A DNA stretch of 64,000 nt from CAZSDU01 sp963662525 (GTDB lineage: Bacteria > Bacteroidota > Bacteroidia > Bacteroidales > FEN-979), in the NCBI GenBank assembly GCA_963662525.1, contig OY759717.1:1798001-1862000 (forward strand), given 5' to 3'. The notes under the pieces are model-generated. The model did no database searches and was not told the origin of the DNA. It was given only the letters and a program-made list of their open reading frames with translations. Below are positions 10,360 to 17,533 of this stretch, one piece after another (the stretch's first letter is position 1; every line of letters starts with the position of its first letter). The position numbers and the translations under genes are program-made.

Positions 10360-11241
10360 ATGATGCTTCAACAGGAAGAAAGTTATTATCAGCGCCGTAT
10401 TGCCACCTCCTATGTTACGACAGTCATTAGCATTACTCTGGTGCTGTTTTTAATGGGATTGCTGGGAATGATCATCCTTCATGCCCAGAAGTTGTCGGAA
10501 TACGTACGCGAAAACATTGGCTTTTCGATCATGATCCGCGAAGGCGTGAAGGAATCAGGCATCATGGAGCTCAAGAAGAAACTCGACCACACCTATTATG
10601 TAAAATCTACCGAGTATATTCCCCGTGAAAGAGCGGCCGACCGGCTTCAGGATGAGCTGGGAGAGGATTTCATCGGTTTCCTTGGTTACAATCCCCTTTT
10701 ACCCGCCATCGACCTGCGACTTAAGGCGCCCTATGCCAATAACGACAGTCTGGGGCGGATCGAGCAGCGATTGCTGGCCAACCCGGAAGTCAAAGAAGTG
10801 TTTTACCAGCGATCGCTGGTTGACATGATCAATAAAAACCTGGAAAAGATCAGCCTGATATTGCTGGGCTTCAGTGGCATCCTTTTATTTATTGCCATGG
10901 TGTTGATCAACAATACCATCCGTTTGTCGGTTTATTCGAAGCGCTTCCTGATCCGCAGCATGCAGCTGGTGGGCGCAACCGAGGGATTTATCCGCAAGCC
11001 CTTTCTCTACCGGGCCATTCTTCATGGCTGCGTGAGCGCCTTTATTGCCATTGCCATGCTCATGGGCGTCACCTATTTCAGCATCGAACAAATCCCTGAA
11101 TTACTCGAACTTCAGGACCTGACCATGCTATTGATACTGACCGTTCTGATCATACTCCTCGGAATTTTCCTGTCCTGGGCCTCTACCTGGTTCGCGGTCA
11201 GGAAGTATCTGCGCATCAGAACCGATTTATTATATATCTGA
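10360..11241 (+). CDS. ftsX: Cell division ABC-transporter permease FtsX
   Basis: Protein of 293 residues with the FtsX layout: N-terminal membrane helix (about 20-42), an extracellular loop of roughly 130 residues (VRENIGFSIMI onward), then three more helices with SKRFLIRSMQLVGATEGFIRKPF before the second-last pair. With FtsE it couples divisome state to peptidoglycan hydrolase activation. FtsE is not in this window, as is common when ftsE lies elsewhere in Bacteroidota. Two adjacent ATG codons (10360, 10363) are possible starts. A TATTTTTG box ends only 1 bp before the first, so a leaderless or later start cannot be excluded. Confidence 0.93.
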   Translation: MMLQQEESYYQRRIATSYVTTVISITLVLFLMGLLGMIILHAQKLSEYVRENIGFSIMIREGVKESGIMELKKKLDHTYYVKSTEYIPRERAADRLQDELGEDFIGFLGYNPLLPAIDLRLKAPYANNDSLGRIEQRLLANPEVKEVFYQRSLVDMINKNLEKISLILLGFSGILLFIAMVLINNTIRLSVYSKRFLIRSMQLVGATEGFIRKPFLYRAILHGCVSAFIAIAMLMGVTYFSIEQIPELLELQDLTMLLILTVLIILLGIFLSWASTWFAVRKYLRIRTDLLYI

Positions 11242-11250
11242 AAATATCCG

Positions 11251-11258
11251 TACTTTTG
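11251..11258 (+). promoter_or_regulatory. Promoter -7 box before the DUF3098 gene
   Basis: TACTTTTG fits TAnnTTTG, lies between ftsX and the next gene, and is 22 bp before the ATG at 11281. It may give the DUF3098-uppP-truB genes their own transcript. Confidence 0.45.
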
Positions 11259-11280
11259 CCCCTCAAATCCAAGAATTGTC

Positions 11281-11553
11281 ATGGAAAAGCAGAAAAAAGT
11301 CAAATCCGCACCCATCGCCGAACCCGTTAAAACCGGGGAATTTGCCTTTGGGAAGGAAAACTATCGCCTGATGCTCATCGGACTGGCATTGATCATTGTC
11401 GGTTTCTTGCTGATGATAGGCGGAGGCTCTGATGATCCCAAGGTATTTAACCCTGAAATTTTCAGCTTCCGCAGGATAACCCTGGCGCCCATCCTGATCC
11501 TGGCAGGATATGCCGTGGAGATCTTTGCCATCATGAAAAAACCTAAGGATTAA
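11281..11553 (+). CDS. DUF3098 family small membrane protein
   Basis: 90-residue protein with two membrane segments (about 31-46 and 63-80) and the family pattern FAFGKENYRLMLIGLALIIVG, then GGGSDDP and FNPEIFSFRRITLAP. The function of DUF3098 is unknown. Its place between ftsX and uppP is typical in Bacteroidota and hints at an envelope or division role. Its TAA stop shares a base with the uppP ATG (TAATG), so translation of the two is probably coupled. Confidence 0.88.
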   Translation: MEKQKKVKSAPIAEPVKTGEFAFGKENYRLMLIGLALIIVGFLLMIGGGSDDPKVFNPEIFSFRRITLAPILILAGYAVEIFAIMKKPKD

Positions 11554-12332
11554 TGACCCTTATCCAGGCCATTATCATCGCCATCGTGGAAGGGATCACC
11601 GAATTCCTGCCCATCTCTTCCACCGGCCACATGATCATCACCCAAAGCCTGCTGGGAATTCCCAGTACTGATTTTGTCAAAGCTTTTACCGTCAACATTC
11701 AGTTCGGAGCCATCCTCTCCGTGATCGTGCTTTACTGGAAGCGGTTTTTCCAGACCTGGGACTTTTACTTCAAGCTTTTTGTCGCCTGTCTCCCGCTGAT
11801 CCTGGCGTACCTGCTGGAGAAACAGATCGACAATATGCTGGAAAACGTGCTGATCGTGGCTGTTGCCTTGCTGGTCGGAGGTGTTTTTCTGATTTTCGTC
11901 GACCAATGGTTCGACCGGCCGGAAAATGACAATACCAAGCTGACCTTTAAAAAGTCGCTGATCATTGGCTTTTTTCAGATCATTTCGGTTATACCGGGAG
12001 TGAGTCGGTCTGCCGCAACGATAGTCGGGGGGATGAGCCAGAAACTCAGCCGGAAAAATGCCGCAGAATTCTCCTTTTTTTTAGCGGTCCCCACCATGTT
12101 TGCGGCCTCATCCCTGAAATTATTGGAGAATTATAAAACCATTACCACCGATAATATCAACATTCTCCTGGTTGGTAATCTGGTGTCATTTATTGTCGCC
12201 CTCATAGCCATCAAGTCGTTTATCGCGTTCCTGACCCGTTACGGGTTTAAGATGTTCGGATATTACCGCATTGTCGTCGGGGTAATCCTGATCATCCTGA
12301 TCCTGAGCGGAAAAAGTCTAAGCATACTCTGA
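11553..12332 (+). CDS. uppP: Undecaprenyl-diphosphatase (UppP/BacA)
   Basis: 259-residue polytopic membrane enzyme that dephosphorylates undecaprenyl diphosphate to recycle the lipid carrier for peptidoglycan and other glycans; it also underlies bacitracin tolerance. Both family motifs are present: EGITEFLPISSTGH at about residues 13-26, and PGVSRSAATIVGGM in the middle. It overlaps both neighbours by one base (TAATG before, TGATG after), indicating a tight operon with DUF3098 and truB. Confidence 0.96.
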   Translation: MTLIQAIIIAIVEGITEFLPISSTGHMIITQSLLGIPSTDFVKAFTVNIQFGAILSVIVLYWKRFFQTWDFYFKLFVACLPLILAYLLEKQIDNMLENVLIVAVALLVGGVFLIFVDQWFDRPENDNTKLTFKKSLIIGFFQIISVIPGVSRSAATIVGGMSQKLSRKNAAEFSFFLAVPTMFAASSLKLLENYKTITTDNINILLVGNLVSFIVALIAIKSFIAFLTRYGFKMFGYYRIVVGVILIILILSGKSLSIL

Positions 12333-13033
12333 TGCCATTTCAATTTGAACAAGGCGAGATATTGCTTGTCAACAAACCCTACCGCTGGACTTCCTTCGAT
12401 GTGGTGAACAGTTTCAGGGGATTTCTCCGGAAGCAATTCGGAATTAAAAAAATCAAAGTAGGCCATGCCGGCACGCTCGATCCCCTGGCCACCGGATTGC
12501 TGATACTTTGCACCGGAAAATTTACTAAAAGGATAGACGAATTTCAGGCCCAGGAAAAGGAATATACCGGCACCTTCACTTTGGGCGCCACCACTCCTTC
12601 TTTCGACATGGAAACCGGAATTGACCATCAATTTTCACTTGACGGTTTTACGGAAGAAAAGCTGAAAGCCGCCGTAATCAAGCTTAGCGGAAGCTATGAA
12701 CAACTGCCTCCTGCATTCTCGGCAAAAAAAATAGATGGTAAAAGGGCCTATGATTATGCCCGTAAAGATATTGACGTTGAGATTAAACCCAGGCTGATTC
12801 ATATTCCGGCCTTTGAGATCACGGCTATCCGTTTGCCCGAAGTGGATTTCCGAATCGTTTGCAGCAAAGGGACCTATATCCGGGCCATTGCCCGCGATCT
12901 GGGCGAAACGCTTTCCTGCGGGGCATACCTCAGTGCATTATGCCGAACACGAATCGGCCAATACCATCTGCGTGATGCCTGGGAACTGGAAGACCTTAAA
13001 AACGAATCAGCCAAAGACTGTAATCCGCTTTAG
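12332..13033 (+). CDS. truB: tRNA pseudouridine(55) synthase TruB
   Basis: 233-residue enzyme that isomerises U55 in the T-loop of tRNAs. The catalytic motif HAGTLDPLATG contains the nucleophile Asp50, and the family start LLVNKPYRWTSFDVV is seen at residues 11-25. The later motif CSKGTYIRAIARDLG is also present. It is shorter than E. coli TruB because the C-terminal PUA-like part is reduced, as is usual in Bacteroidota. It is the last gene of the ftsX-DUF3098-uppP-truB run and converges on the DUF2892 gene with only 1 bp between the two stops. Confidence 0.96.
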   Translation: MPFQFEQGEILLVNKPYRWTSFDVVNSFRGFLRKQFGIKKIKVGHAGTLDPLATGLLILCTGKFTKRIDEFQAQEKEYTGTFTLGATTPSFDMETGIDHQFSLDGFTEEKLKAAVIKLSGSYEQLPPAFSAKKIDGKRAYDYARKDIDVEIKPRLIHIPAFEITAIRLPEVDFRIVCSKGTYIRAIARDLGETLSCGAYLSALCRTRIGQYHLRDAWELEDLKNESAKDCNPL

Positions 13034-13034
13034 T

Positions 13035-13235
13035 CTATTTGGTTTCTTCTTTTTTCCTGCATACCGTACTCAGCCCAAAGGGCAGGTATGCCGGGCAATA
13101 ACCAAATGATCCTGTCAGTATGGGTACGATTCCGATGACGCCCCACCAGCTTTGGTAAATGATTCCCAGGACGATAATGGCCAGCCCGAGAACAATCCGG
13201 ATAATCCGGTCGATGTTTCCTACGTTGTTTTTCAT
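13035..13235 (-). CDS. DUF2892 (YgaP-like) small membrane protein
   Basis: 66-residue protein starting MKNNVGNIDRIIRIVLG, the characteristic DUF2892 opening, followed by two membrane segments and the Cys-containing turn GSFGYCPAYLPFGLSTVC. DUF2892 forms the membrane part of rhodanese-type YgaP proteins; here it stands alone and no sulfurtransferase domain is nearby. I chose the ATG at 13235. The longer open frame upstream only translates the hairpin repeat at 13249-13287. Confidence 0.85.
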   Translation of the reverse strand: MKNNVGNIDRIIRIVLGLAIIVLGIIYQSWWGVIGIVPILTGSFGYCPAYLPFGLSTVCRKKEETK

Positions 13236-13248
13236 GGTATTTTTTTTT

Positions 13249-13287
13249 ACCCACCCCCCGGCCCCCTCCCTATACACAGGGAGGGGG
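13249..13287. repeat. Dispersed hairpin element (CCCCCTCCCT type)
   Basis: ACCCACCCCCCGG is followed by a hairpin with arms CCCCCTCCCT (13262-13271) and AGGGAGGGGG (13278-13287) around ATACAC. The same element recurs at about 21041, 21243 and 21445. This copy sits 14 bp upstream of the DUF2892 start. Confidence 0.85.
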
Positions 13288-13330
13288 AGGGATCTGCAAA
13301 GATATGTAAAATATTCGATATATGGTCGCC

Positions 13331-13411
13331 CATCGCCCATCGCCCATCGCCTATCGCTTATCGCCCATCGCCTATCGCCTATCGCTTATCGCTTATCGCT
13401 CATCGCCTATC
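13331..13411. repeat. Heptamer tandem repeat, YATCGCY type, 11 units
   Basis: Eleven consecutive 7-bp units read CATCGCC, TATCGCC or TATCGCT, plus a partial unit. On the other strand the unit is GCGATAG/GCGATGG. It is not a CRISPR: units are contiguous with no spacers. The array ends just before the tadA promoter box. Confidence 0.95.
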
Positions 13412-13421
13412 AAAAAATTCA

Positions 13422-13429
13422 TACCTTTG
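13422..13429 (+). promoter_or_regulatory. Promoter -7 box of tadA
   Basis: TACCTTTG, an exact TAnnTTTG match, lies 25 bp before the tadA ATG. The -33 region would fall inside the heptamer array, so the array may influence this promoter (inference). Confidence 0.6.
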
Positions 13430-13454
13430 ATCCTTAAATAATTCCTCGCTGGTT

Positions 13455-13901
13455 ATGTCTTTTACCTTGTTCTCCGACGAATATTTCATGAACGAAGCCA
13501 TAAAGGAGGCAAGGAAGGCTGATGAAAAAGACGAGATTCCGGTGGGAGCGGTAGTTGTTTGCGAAGGGCGTATCATTGCCCGGGCACATAATCTTACCGA
13601 AACCCTGCATGATGTGACTGCTCATGCCGAAATGCAGGTTTTTACAGCTGCCGCCGACCACCTGGGGGGAAAATACCTGAAAGATTGTACCCTGTATGTT
13701 ACCCTGGAACCTTGCGTGATGTGTGCCGGGGCTGCATTCTGGACCCAGATCAGCCGGATCGTTTATGGAGCTTCAGACGAAAAGCGGGGATACCGTTTGG
13801 TTGAGCATCCTTTGTTGCATCCGAAAACAGCGGTTGTTTCCGGAGTTCTGGAGGACAAATGCGGGGAACTATTAAAGACGTTTTTCAGAAGAAAAAGATA
13901 G
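13455..13901 (+). CDS. tadA: tRNA-specific adenosine deaminase TadA
   Basis: 148-residue zinc-dependent deaminase that converts A34 to inosine in tRNA-Arg(ACG). The zinc and proton-shuttle motif HAEMQ is at about residues 57-61, and the second zinc motif PCVMCAGA at about 87-94. The length and the C-terminal Arg/Lys cluster (FFRRKR) are normal. The TAG stop lies inside a GATAGGC heptamer array that begins at the gene's end. Confidence 0.96.
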   Translation: MSFTLFSDEYFMNEAIKEARKADEKDEIPVGAVVVCEGRIIARAHNLTETLHDVTAHAEMQVFTAAADHLGGKYLKDCTLYVTLEPCVMCAGAAFWTQISRIVYGASDEKRGYRLVEHPLLHPKTAVVSGVLEDKCGELLKTFFRRKR

Positions 13902-13957
13902 GCGATGGGCGATAGGCGATAAGCGATCCTGCATCTTGCATCCTGCATCCTGCATCA
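13897..13957. repeat. Two adjoining heptamer arrays (GCGATAG and TGCATCC types)
   Basis: Positions 13897-13927 carry GATAGGC-type units, the first of which supplies the tadA stop. Positions 13930-13957 carry four 7-bp units of the form TGCATCY/TGCATCA. A 20-base string spanning this second array, ATCCTGCATCTTGCATCCTG (13926-13945), also occurs inside the M28 peptidase gene at 27552-27571. Confidence 0.9.
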
Positions 13958-13977
13958 TTTAATCTAACAACAGCATC

Positions 13978-14754
13978 ATGAAACAATCGATTTTAATGCA
14001 AGCTGAAATACAGGAGACATTGAGGGAAATGGCTGAAGTTGCCGGAGTTCTCTGGGAGCGGGGCTGGGCGGAGCGAAATGCCGGGAACATGTCGAAGTTG
14101 GTGAGAGGGAGAGATGGAGAGATGGTGAGGTGGAGAGATGGTGAGGTGGAGAGTGGTCAGGTGCAACACTTGTTTTTGGTATCTGCCAGTGGTTGCAGGA
14201 TGCGTGAGTTGGCCAAGGATCCCGGGGGGAATGTATGTGTTCTGGGGGTAGATGACGACGGGCAGGCGGAGGTGCTTTCTGACGACAATGGCAAATTGAA
14301 ACCCACTTCTGAATTGCCCACCCACCTGGCAATTCAGCAGATGCTGATCCGGAAAAATGCTCCGGAGAAAGCTGTTTTACATACGCATGTTACAGAACTG
14401 ATTGCCCTGACCCAGATTGAACAGTTTAAAAGCGAAGACGCCATCAACCAGATGTTGTGGGGCATGCATCCGGAAACCAAGCTTTTCATCCCCGATGGGG
14501 TTGGTTTTATACCCTATACCCTGCCAGGAACCAGGCATATTGGAGAACTGACACGGAAATGTTTTGAATCTCACCAGGTTGTTATATGGGAAAAACATGG
14601 CTGCATGGCCATCGGAGTCTCCCTTACCGAAGCTTTTGATCTGATTGATATACTGGCGAAATCGGCCAGAATCTGGTTTACGTGTAAATCTGCCGGGTTT
14701 GAACCCGAGGGACTGAGTGCCGGGCAGATAATAGAGATAGGCGATATGCGATAG
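13978..14754 (+). CDS. Class II aldolase, rhamnulose-1-phosphate aldolase-like
   Basis: 258-residue protein with the zinc class II aldolase/adducin pattern: ERNAGNMS near residue 31-38, SELPTHLAIQ, the metal-binding HTHVTEL, and EKHGCMAIG near the C-terminus. These best fit RhaD, which splits rhamnulose-1-phosphate into dihydroxyacetone phosphate and lactaldehyde. No other rhamnose genes are nearby, so the substrate is uncertain. Two oddities: an in-frame 16-bp repeat at 14116-14153 inserts Arg/Asp/Gly-rich sequence after NMSKLV, and the last codons plus the TAG stop lie in a heptamer array. Confidence 0.8.
   Translation: MKQSILMQAEIQETLREMAEVAGVLWERGWAERNAGNMSKLVRGRDGEMVRWRDGEVESGQVQHLFLVSASGCRMRELAKDPGGNVCVLGVDDDGQAEVLSDDNGKLKPTSELPTHLAIQQMLIRKNAPEKAVLHTHVTELIALTQIEQFKSEDAINQMLWGMHPETKLFIPDGVGFIPYTLPGTRHIGELTRKCFESHQVVIWEKHGCMAIGVSLTEAFDLIDILAKSARIWFTCKSAGFEPEGLSAGQIIEIGDMR
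14116..14153. repeat. In-gene 16-bp tandem repeat
   Basis: GGAGAGATGGTGAGGT occurs at 14116-14131 and 14132-14147, then continues for a partial unit to 14153, with similar purine-rich sequence before it. Because 16 is not a multiple of 3, gain or loss of one unit would shift the aldolase frame. Confidence 0.9.
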
Positions 14755-14767
14755 GCGATGGGCGATT
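14739..14767. repeat. Heptamer array at the aldolase stop codon
   Basis: Units of the GCGATAG/GCGATAT/GCGATGG type run through the 3' end of the aldolase gene. The TAG stop (14752-14754) is part of a CGATAGG unit. Confidence 0.9.
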
Positions 14768-14817
14768 ATTTTTCGATTTCAGGTTAATTATATGCTAATC
14801 AGCATTATCTTTACGGG

Positions 14818-15540
14818 TTGAAATTTCTGGTGGAAACAAAAAAAGTCATACTTTTTGAGGATGAGTCGCTGCTGGCCAATGATCTGAAACGTCAGTTGGG
14901 GCAGTATGGCTATGAGGTCAGCGCCATGTTTCGCAAGGCTGAAGACGGTCTGGCATACCTGGAAAGTCATTCGGCGGAAGCCGACCTGCCGGATGTGGTT
15001 CTCATGGATATTTCCCTGGCCGGGGATATGGACGGCATCGGGGCCGCGGGCATCATTACCAGCCGGTATTCCTGTGCGATTGTATTTCTGACCGGGATGA
15101 GCCAGCTTGAAATATTTGAAGCAGCTTTCAAGACCAAGCCTTTTGCCTTCCTGATCAAACCCTTTGAAGTACATCAGGCGGTGGTCAGCATCAAGCTGGC
15201 GATATACCAGAAAAACCTGGAAAACCTGCTGAGGAGGAACCAAGTGGCGCTTGAAGACAAGGTAAGGGAAAGAACCGCGGAATTGCTGAGCGCAAAAACA
15301 GAAGCCGAACAGGCCATACTGTCGAAGAATGCATTTCTGGCCAACATCAGTGCCCAGATCAGGGAGCCCATGTATGGCATTCTGGGATTATCGGCCATGA
15401 TGAAGGAGGAAATGAAAGAAAAGCCGGCTTTACAGCGCTATGCGCAGTATATGGAGGACAATGCAAACCATCTTTTCACGTTATTAAATAAAATTATCAA
15501 ATTAAGTGATGACCAACCCGCACACCCCCGGACTTCCTGA
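14818..15540 (+). CDS. Receiver protein with a degenerate histidine-kinase DHp domain
   Basis: About 240 residues: an N-terminal receiver (ILFEDE acidic pocket, phosphoacceptor in VVLMDISLAGDMDG, conserved Lys in FLIKPFE), a coiled-coil linker (VRERTAELLSAKTEAEQ), then a segment that aligns with a HisKA helix: FLANISAQIREPMYGILG. In active kinases this reads SHEIRTPM-type; here the phosphoaccepting His is Ala. No ATP-binding domain follows. It therefore cannot autophosphorylate and may act as a phosphate sink, dimerisation scaffold or partner binder (inference). The start is TTG at 14818 or GTG at 14830. The next receiver gene overlaps its end by 32 bp. Confidence 0.75.
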   Translation: MKFLVETKKVILFEDESLLANDLKRQLGQYGYEVSAMFRKAEDGLAYLESHSAEADLPDVVLMDISLAGDMDGIGAAGIITSRYSCAIVFLTGMSQLEIFEAAFKTKPFAFLIKPFEVHQAVVSIKLAIYQKNLENLLRRNQVALEDKVRERTAELLSAKTEAEQAILSKNAFLANISAQIREPMYGILGLSAMMKEEMKEKPALQRYAQYMEDNANHLFTLLNKIIKLSDDQPAHPRTS

Positions 15541-15919
15541 GGTTTTGATTCTGGAAGACGACCCGGCCACGGCAAGCATATTACAGATCTGGCTCAGGGG
15601 AATCTGCAACACCTATGTCGTGGAACATGGGGATGCAACGATTGACATATTGGAAAAATGGTCGGCAGAGAACCGTACCTTCAACCTTTTCATTTTCGAT
15701 ATCAACATCCCTTATCCCTGGAACGGGGTGATATTATTGCAGGAGATCCGCAAGCGCTGGGATGCATACCGTCATTTTCCGGTCATTGCCGAAACCGCCT
15801 ATGCCCTTCCCAACGACCGGGAATACATCCTTTCCAACGGCTTCAACGCCTACCTCTCCAAGCCGCTCAATCGCGATGAAATGACCAACCTGGTGAAGGA
15901 ATACCTTGGAAGGCGATAA
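15509..15919 (+). CDS. Single-domain response regulator
   Basis: 136-residue receiver without an output domain: acidic pair in LILEDDPAT, phosphoacceptor in LFIFDINIPYPWNG, Thr/Ala switch in VIAETAYAL, and Lys in YLSKPLNRDEM. Such CheY-like proteins pass phosphoryl groups or bind a partner. It overlaps the 3' end of the degenerate DHp gene by 32 bp in another frame, so the two are very likely made together and may interact. A GTG at 15506 is a possible alternative start. The TAA stop lies in a GCGATAAGCGATAGG heptamer repeat. Confidence 0.82.
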   Translation: MTNPHTPGLPEVLILEDDPATASILQIWLRGICNTYVVEHGDATIDILEKWSAENRTFNLFIFDINIPYPWNGVILLQEIRKRWDAYRHFPVIAETAYALPNDREYILSNGFNAYLSKPLNRDEMTNLVKEYLGRR

Positions 15920-15954
15920 GCGATAGGCGCCTTGTCACCTTGTTACTTTGTTAC
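15911..15954. repeat. Heptamer array followed by octamer array
   Basis: GCGATAAGCGATAGGCG (supplying the regulator's TAA) is followed by three 8-bp units CTTGTCAC, CTTGTTAC and TTTGTTAC at 15931-15954. The convergent ATPase gene takes its TAA stop from the second octamer, so both converging genes end in this repeat patch. Confidence 0.9.
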
Positions 15955-17115
15955 GTCCTCAAGGTCTTGTTCATTTCGGATAATCTTCCTTGTTTTGGCC
16001 GGGCAGGTGTTGAAGAGTTTTTCCTGGGCAGGGGAAAGCGGCTCATGATGGTATTTTACTTCAATGAGAATTTTATCCGTGAGGAAAAAGTCGATTTCGG
16101 TTTTATTTTCATATATATACGTGGGATCGTATTTTCTTAAACGCAGGTAAACATAATTTTCAAACAGGCTGCCTTTATCCCTGAATCCGGTAAACAGGCA
16201 ACGAATGCCGGTATCCGCCGCATAGATCTTTTTGGGAGAAAGAAGACGCTCATTTGTTTTTCCATGCCGGCTTACCAGATGAATTAAAAAGGTATCTGCA
16301 AAGAGATCAAGATACCTGCGCGCGGTGTCGGGAGAAAGCTGAAGGATATTGGCAATTTTATTGATGCTGAATTGTTTTCCCGCCCTCTCCATAAGGAGCA
16401 TGAAAAACTCTTTGAGGATACGCATATCTCTCACCTGCTGTATGGCCGCTATATCCTTGTAAAGGATATCATCAACCAGTTCGCGTAAATAATCAGCATT
16501 TCCTGAAAGCACATAGGCGGGAATTCCACCGGTTTTAAGAAAATCATCAAAATAGGGTTCCATTAAGCCCTCATCCCCCGGTAAAATGGAAATCTTTTTA
16601 AAATCAAGGTATTCCCGGAAGGTCAACGGATTTACCTCAATATCGAAATGACGCCCGGTAAGGTATGCCTTCTGGCTTTTAAGCAAAGAAGCGCTTGATG
16701 CAGATGCAATAATCTTTACATTCCCCGCATCATGCAGGTTTTTTAACTGGATCTCATAATCTTCCTGATGGGTAATCTCGTCAAGAAAAAGAAAAACAGA
16801 TTCCTTAAATGATAACCTGTTGATTTTTCTGAATGACTCAATTACTTCTAGGATTGAATGTTTCTGAAGCTGATAATCATCCAGGCTGACGTATAATATA
16901 TGGTTCCCGTCTGTAATAGCTTCACTGATCAGGCGGTGAATGGTCATTTTCATCAGGGTTGTTTTCCCAATCCTTCTCAGACCGGTGATAAAAATGATTT
17001 GTTCGTTAGATAAGTACTGCCAGATCAATGTTTCAACCGATGGCCGTGGAATTCCGGGTAAGGGATCAACGGCTCCTGTCCACCATGGATTATACCGATG
17101 CAGGATAGTATCCAT
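15943..17115 (-). CDS. AAA-family ATP-binding protein with DUF4143
   Basis: 390-residue protein. Walker A is GLRRIGKTT at residues 45-53, and Walker B is SVFLFLDEI at about 106-114. The C-terminal part carries a winged-helix-like stretch (INKIANILQLSPDTARRYL) and a DUF4143/PD-(D/E)XK-like end (YIYENKTEIDFFL, ILIEVKYH). Members of this family are widespread and poorly understood; links to mobile elements or DNA metabolism have been suggested. It is monocistronic, with a perfect inverted repeat just upstream of the start and a stop codon inside an 8-bp repeat. Confidence 0.85.
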   Translation of the reverse strand: MDTILHRYNPWWTGAVDPLPGIPRPSVETLIWQYLSNEQIIFITGLRRIGKTTLMKMTIHRLISEAITDGNHILYVSLDDYQLQKHSILEVIESFRKINRLSFKESVFLFLDEITHQEDYEIQLKNLHDAGNVKIIASASSASLLKSQKAYLTGRHFDIEVNPLTFREYLDFKKISILPGDEGLMEPYFDDFLKTGGIPAYVLSGNADYLRELVDDILYKDIAAIQQVRDMRILKEFFMLLMERAGKQFSINKIANILQLSPDTARRYLDLFADTFLIHLVSRHGKTNERLLSPKKIYAADTGIRCLFTGFRDKGSLFENYVYLRLRKYDPTYIYENKTEIDFFLTDKILIEVKYHHEPLSPAQEKLFNTCPAKTRKIIRNEQDLEDVTK

Positions 17116-17133
17116 TATGATTTTTCAGACAAA

Positions 17134-17152
17134 TATACGATACAATCGTATA
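17134..17152. promoter_or_regulatory. Operator-like perfect inverted repeat upstream of the AAA/DUF4143 gene
   Basis: TATACGAT-ACA-ATCGTATA is a perfect 8-bp inverted repeat, 19 bp before the ATPase ATG (17115). A third half-site, ATACGATA, lies at 17168-17175. The symmetry and position suggest a binding site for a dimeric repressor. The regulator is not identified. Confidence 0.55.
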
Positions 17153-17169
17153 AAACGCAAGTAAGTTAT

Positions 17170-17263
17170 ACGATAGGCGCCTGCCGGTAGGCAGGATCTG
17201 CGATAAGCGATCTGCGATAGGCGATAGTAACTTTGTTACTTTGTCACTTTGTTACTCTGTCAC
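17170..17263. repeat. Composite repeat patch: heptamers, CCTGCC palindrome, octamers
   Basis: GATAGGCG-type units surround the perfect hairpin CCTGCC-GGTA-GGCAGG (17180-17195). More GCGATAG units follow, then four 8-bp units TTTGTTAC, TTTGTCAC, TTTGTTAC and TCTGTCAC at 17232-17263. The third octamer supplies the TAA stop of the small gene at 17252-17500. Confidence 0.9.
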
Positions 17264-17500
17264 TTCTTCTTTCTCTTTCCTTGCATGGTAGAGTTTTTTA
17301 GCCCCATAGCCGGCTCCGAGGGCCAGGAGGATTCCCAGTCCGCCATCAATGGGAGCGCCGGCAGGACCCTGGTTGCCGGTTGAACCATGATCACCCGGCG
17401 GGGGCGGTGGGCCGGGAGGATCGGCATGCAAAGGTTGGGTAATAAAGATCGTGCAAACGATGAACGAGAGGATTGCCAGGGATTTGATTATATTTTTCAT
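17252..17500 (-). CDS. Small PID-CTERM-like exported protein
   Basis: 82 residues: a signal peptide (MKNIIKSLAILSFIV, cleavage near LHA), a Pro/Gly-rich linker (DPPGPPPPPGD), then APIDGGLGILLALGAGYG followed by a basic tail (AKKLYHARK). The motif-helix-basic arrangement matches what I recall as the PID-CTERM sorting signal of Bacteroidota, analogous in layout to PEP-CTERM tags; the enzyme that would process it is unknown to me. It lies 33 bp downstream of a large T9SS gene. A close paralogue is at 50783-51031, also next to a T9SS gene. Confidence 0.75.
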   Translation of the reverse strand: MKNIIKSLAILSFIVCTIFITQPLHADPPGPPPPPGDHGSTGNQGPAGAPIDGGLGILLALGAGYGAKKLYHARKEKEEVTE

Positions 17501-17533
17501 AATGATAAGTGTTTTCAGGGTGATATGATATTA

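Noticed and set aside
13331..13411. CRISPR-like array of short repeats
   Set aside because: Units are contiguous 7-mers with no spacers and no cas genes nearby; it is a tandem heptamer repeat.
14792..14805. ATGCT-AATC-AGCAT inverted repeat before the degenerate DHp gene
   Set aside because: A 5-bp stem is too short to separate from chance, and the -7 like TATCTTTA beside it is imperfect.
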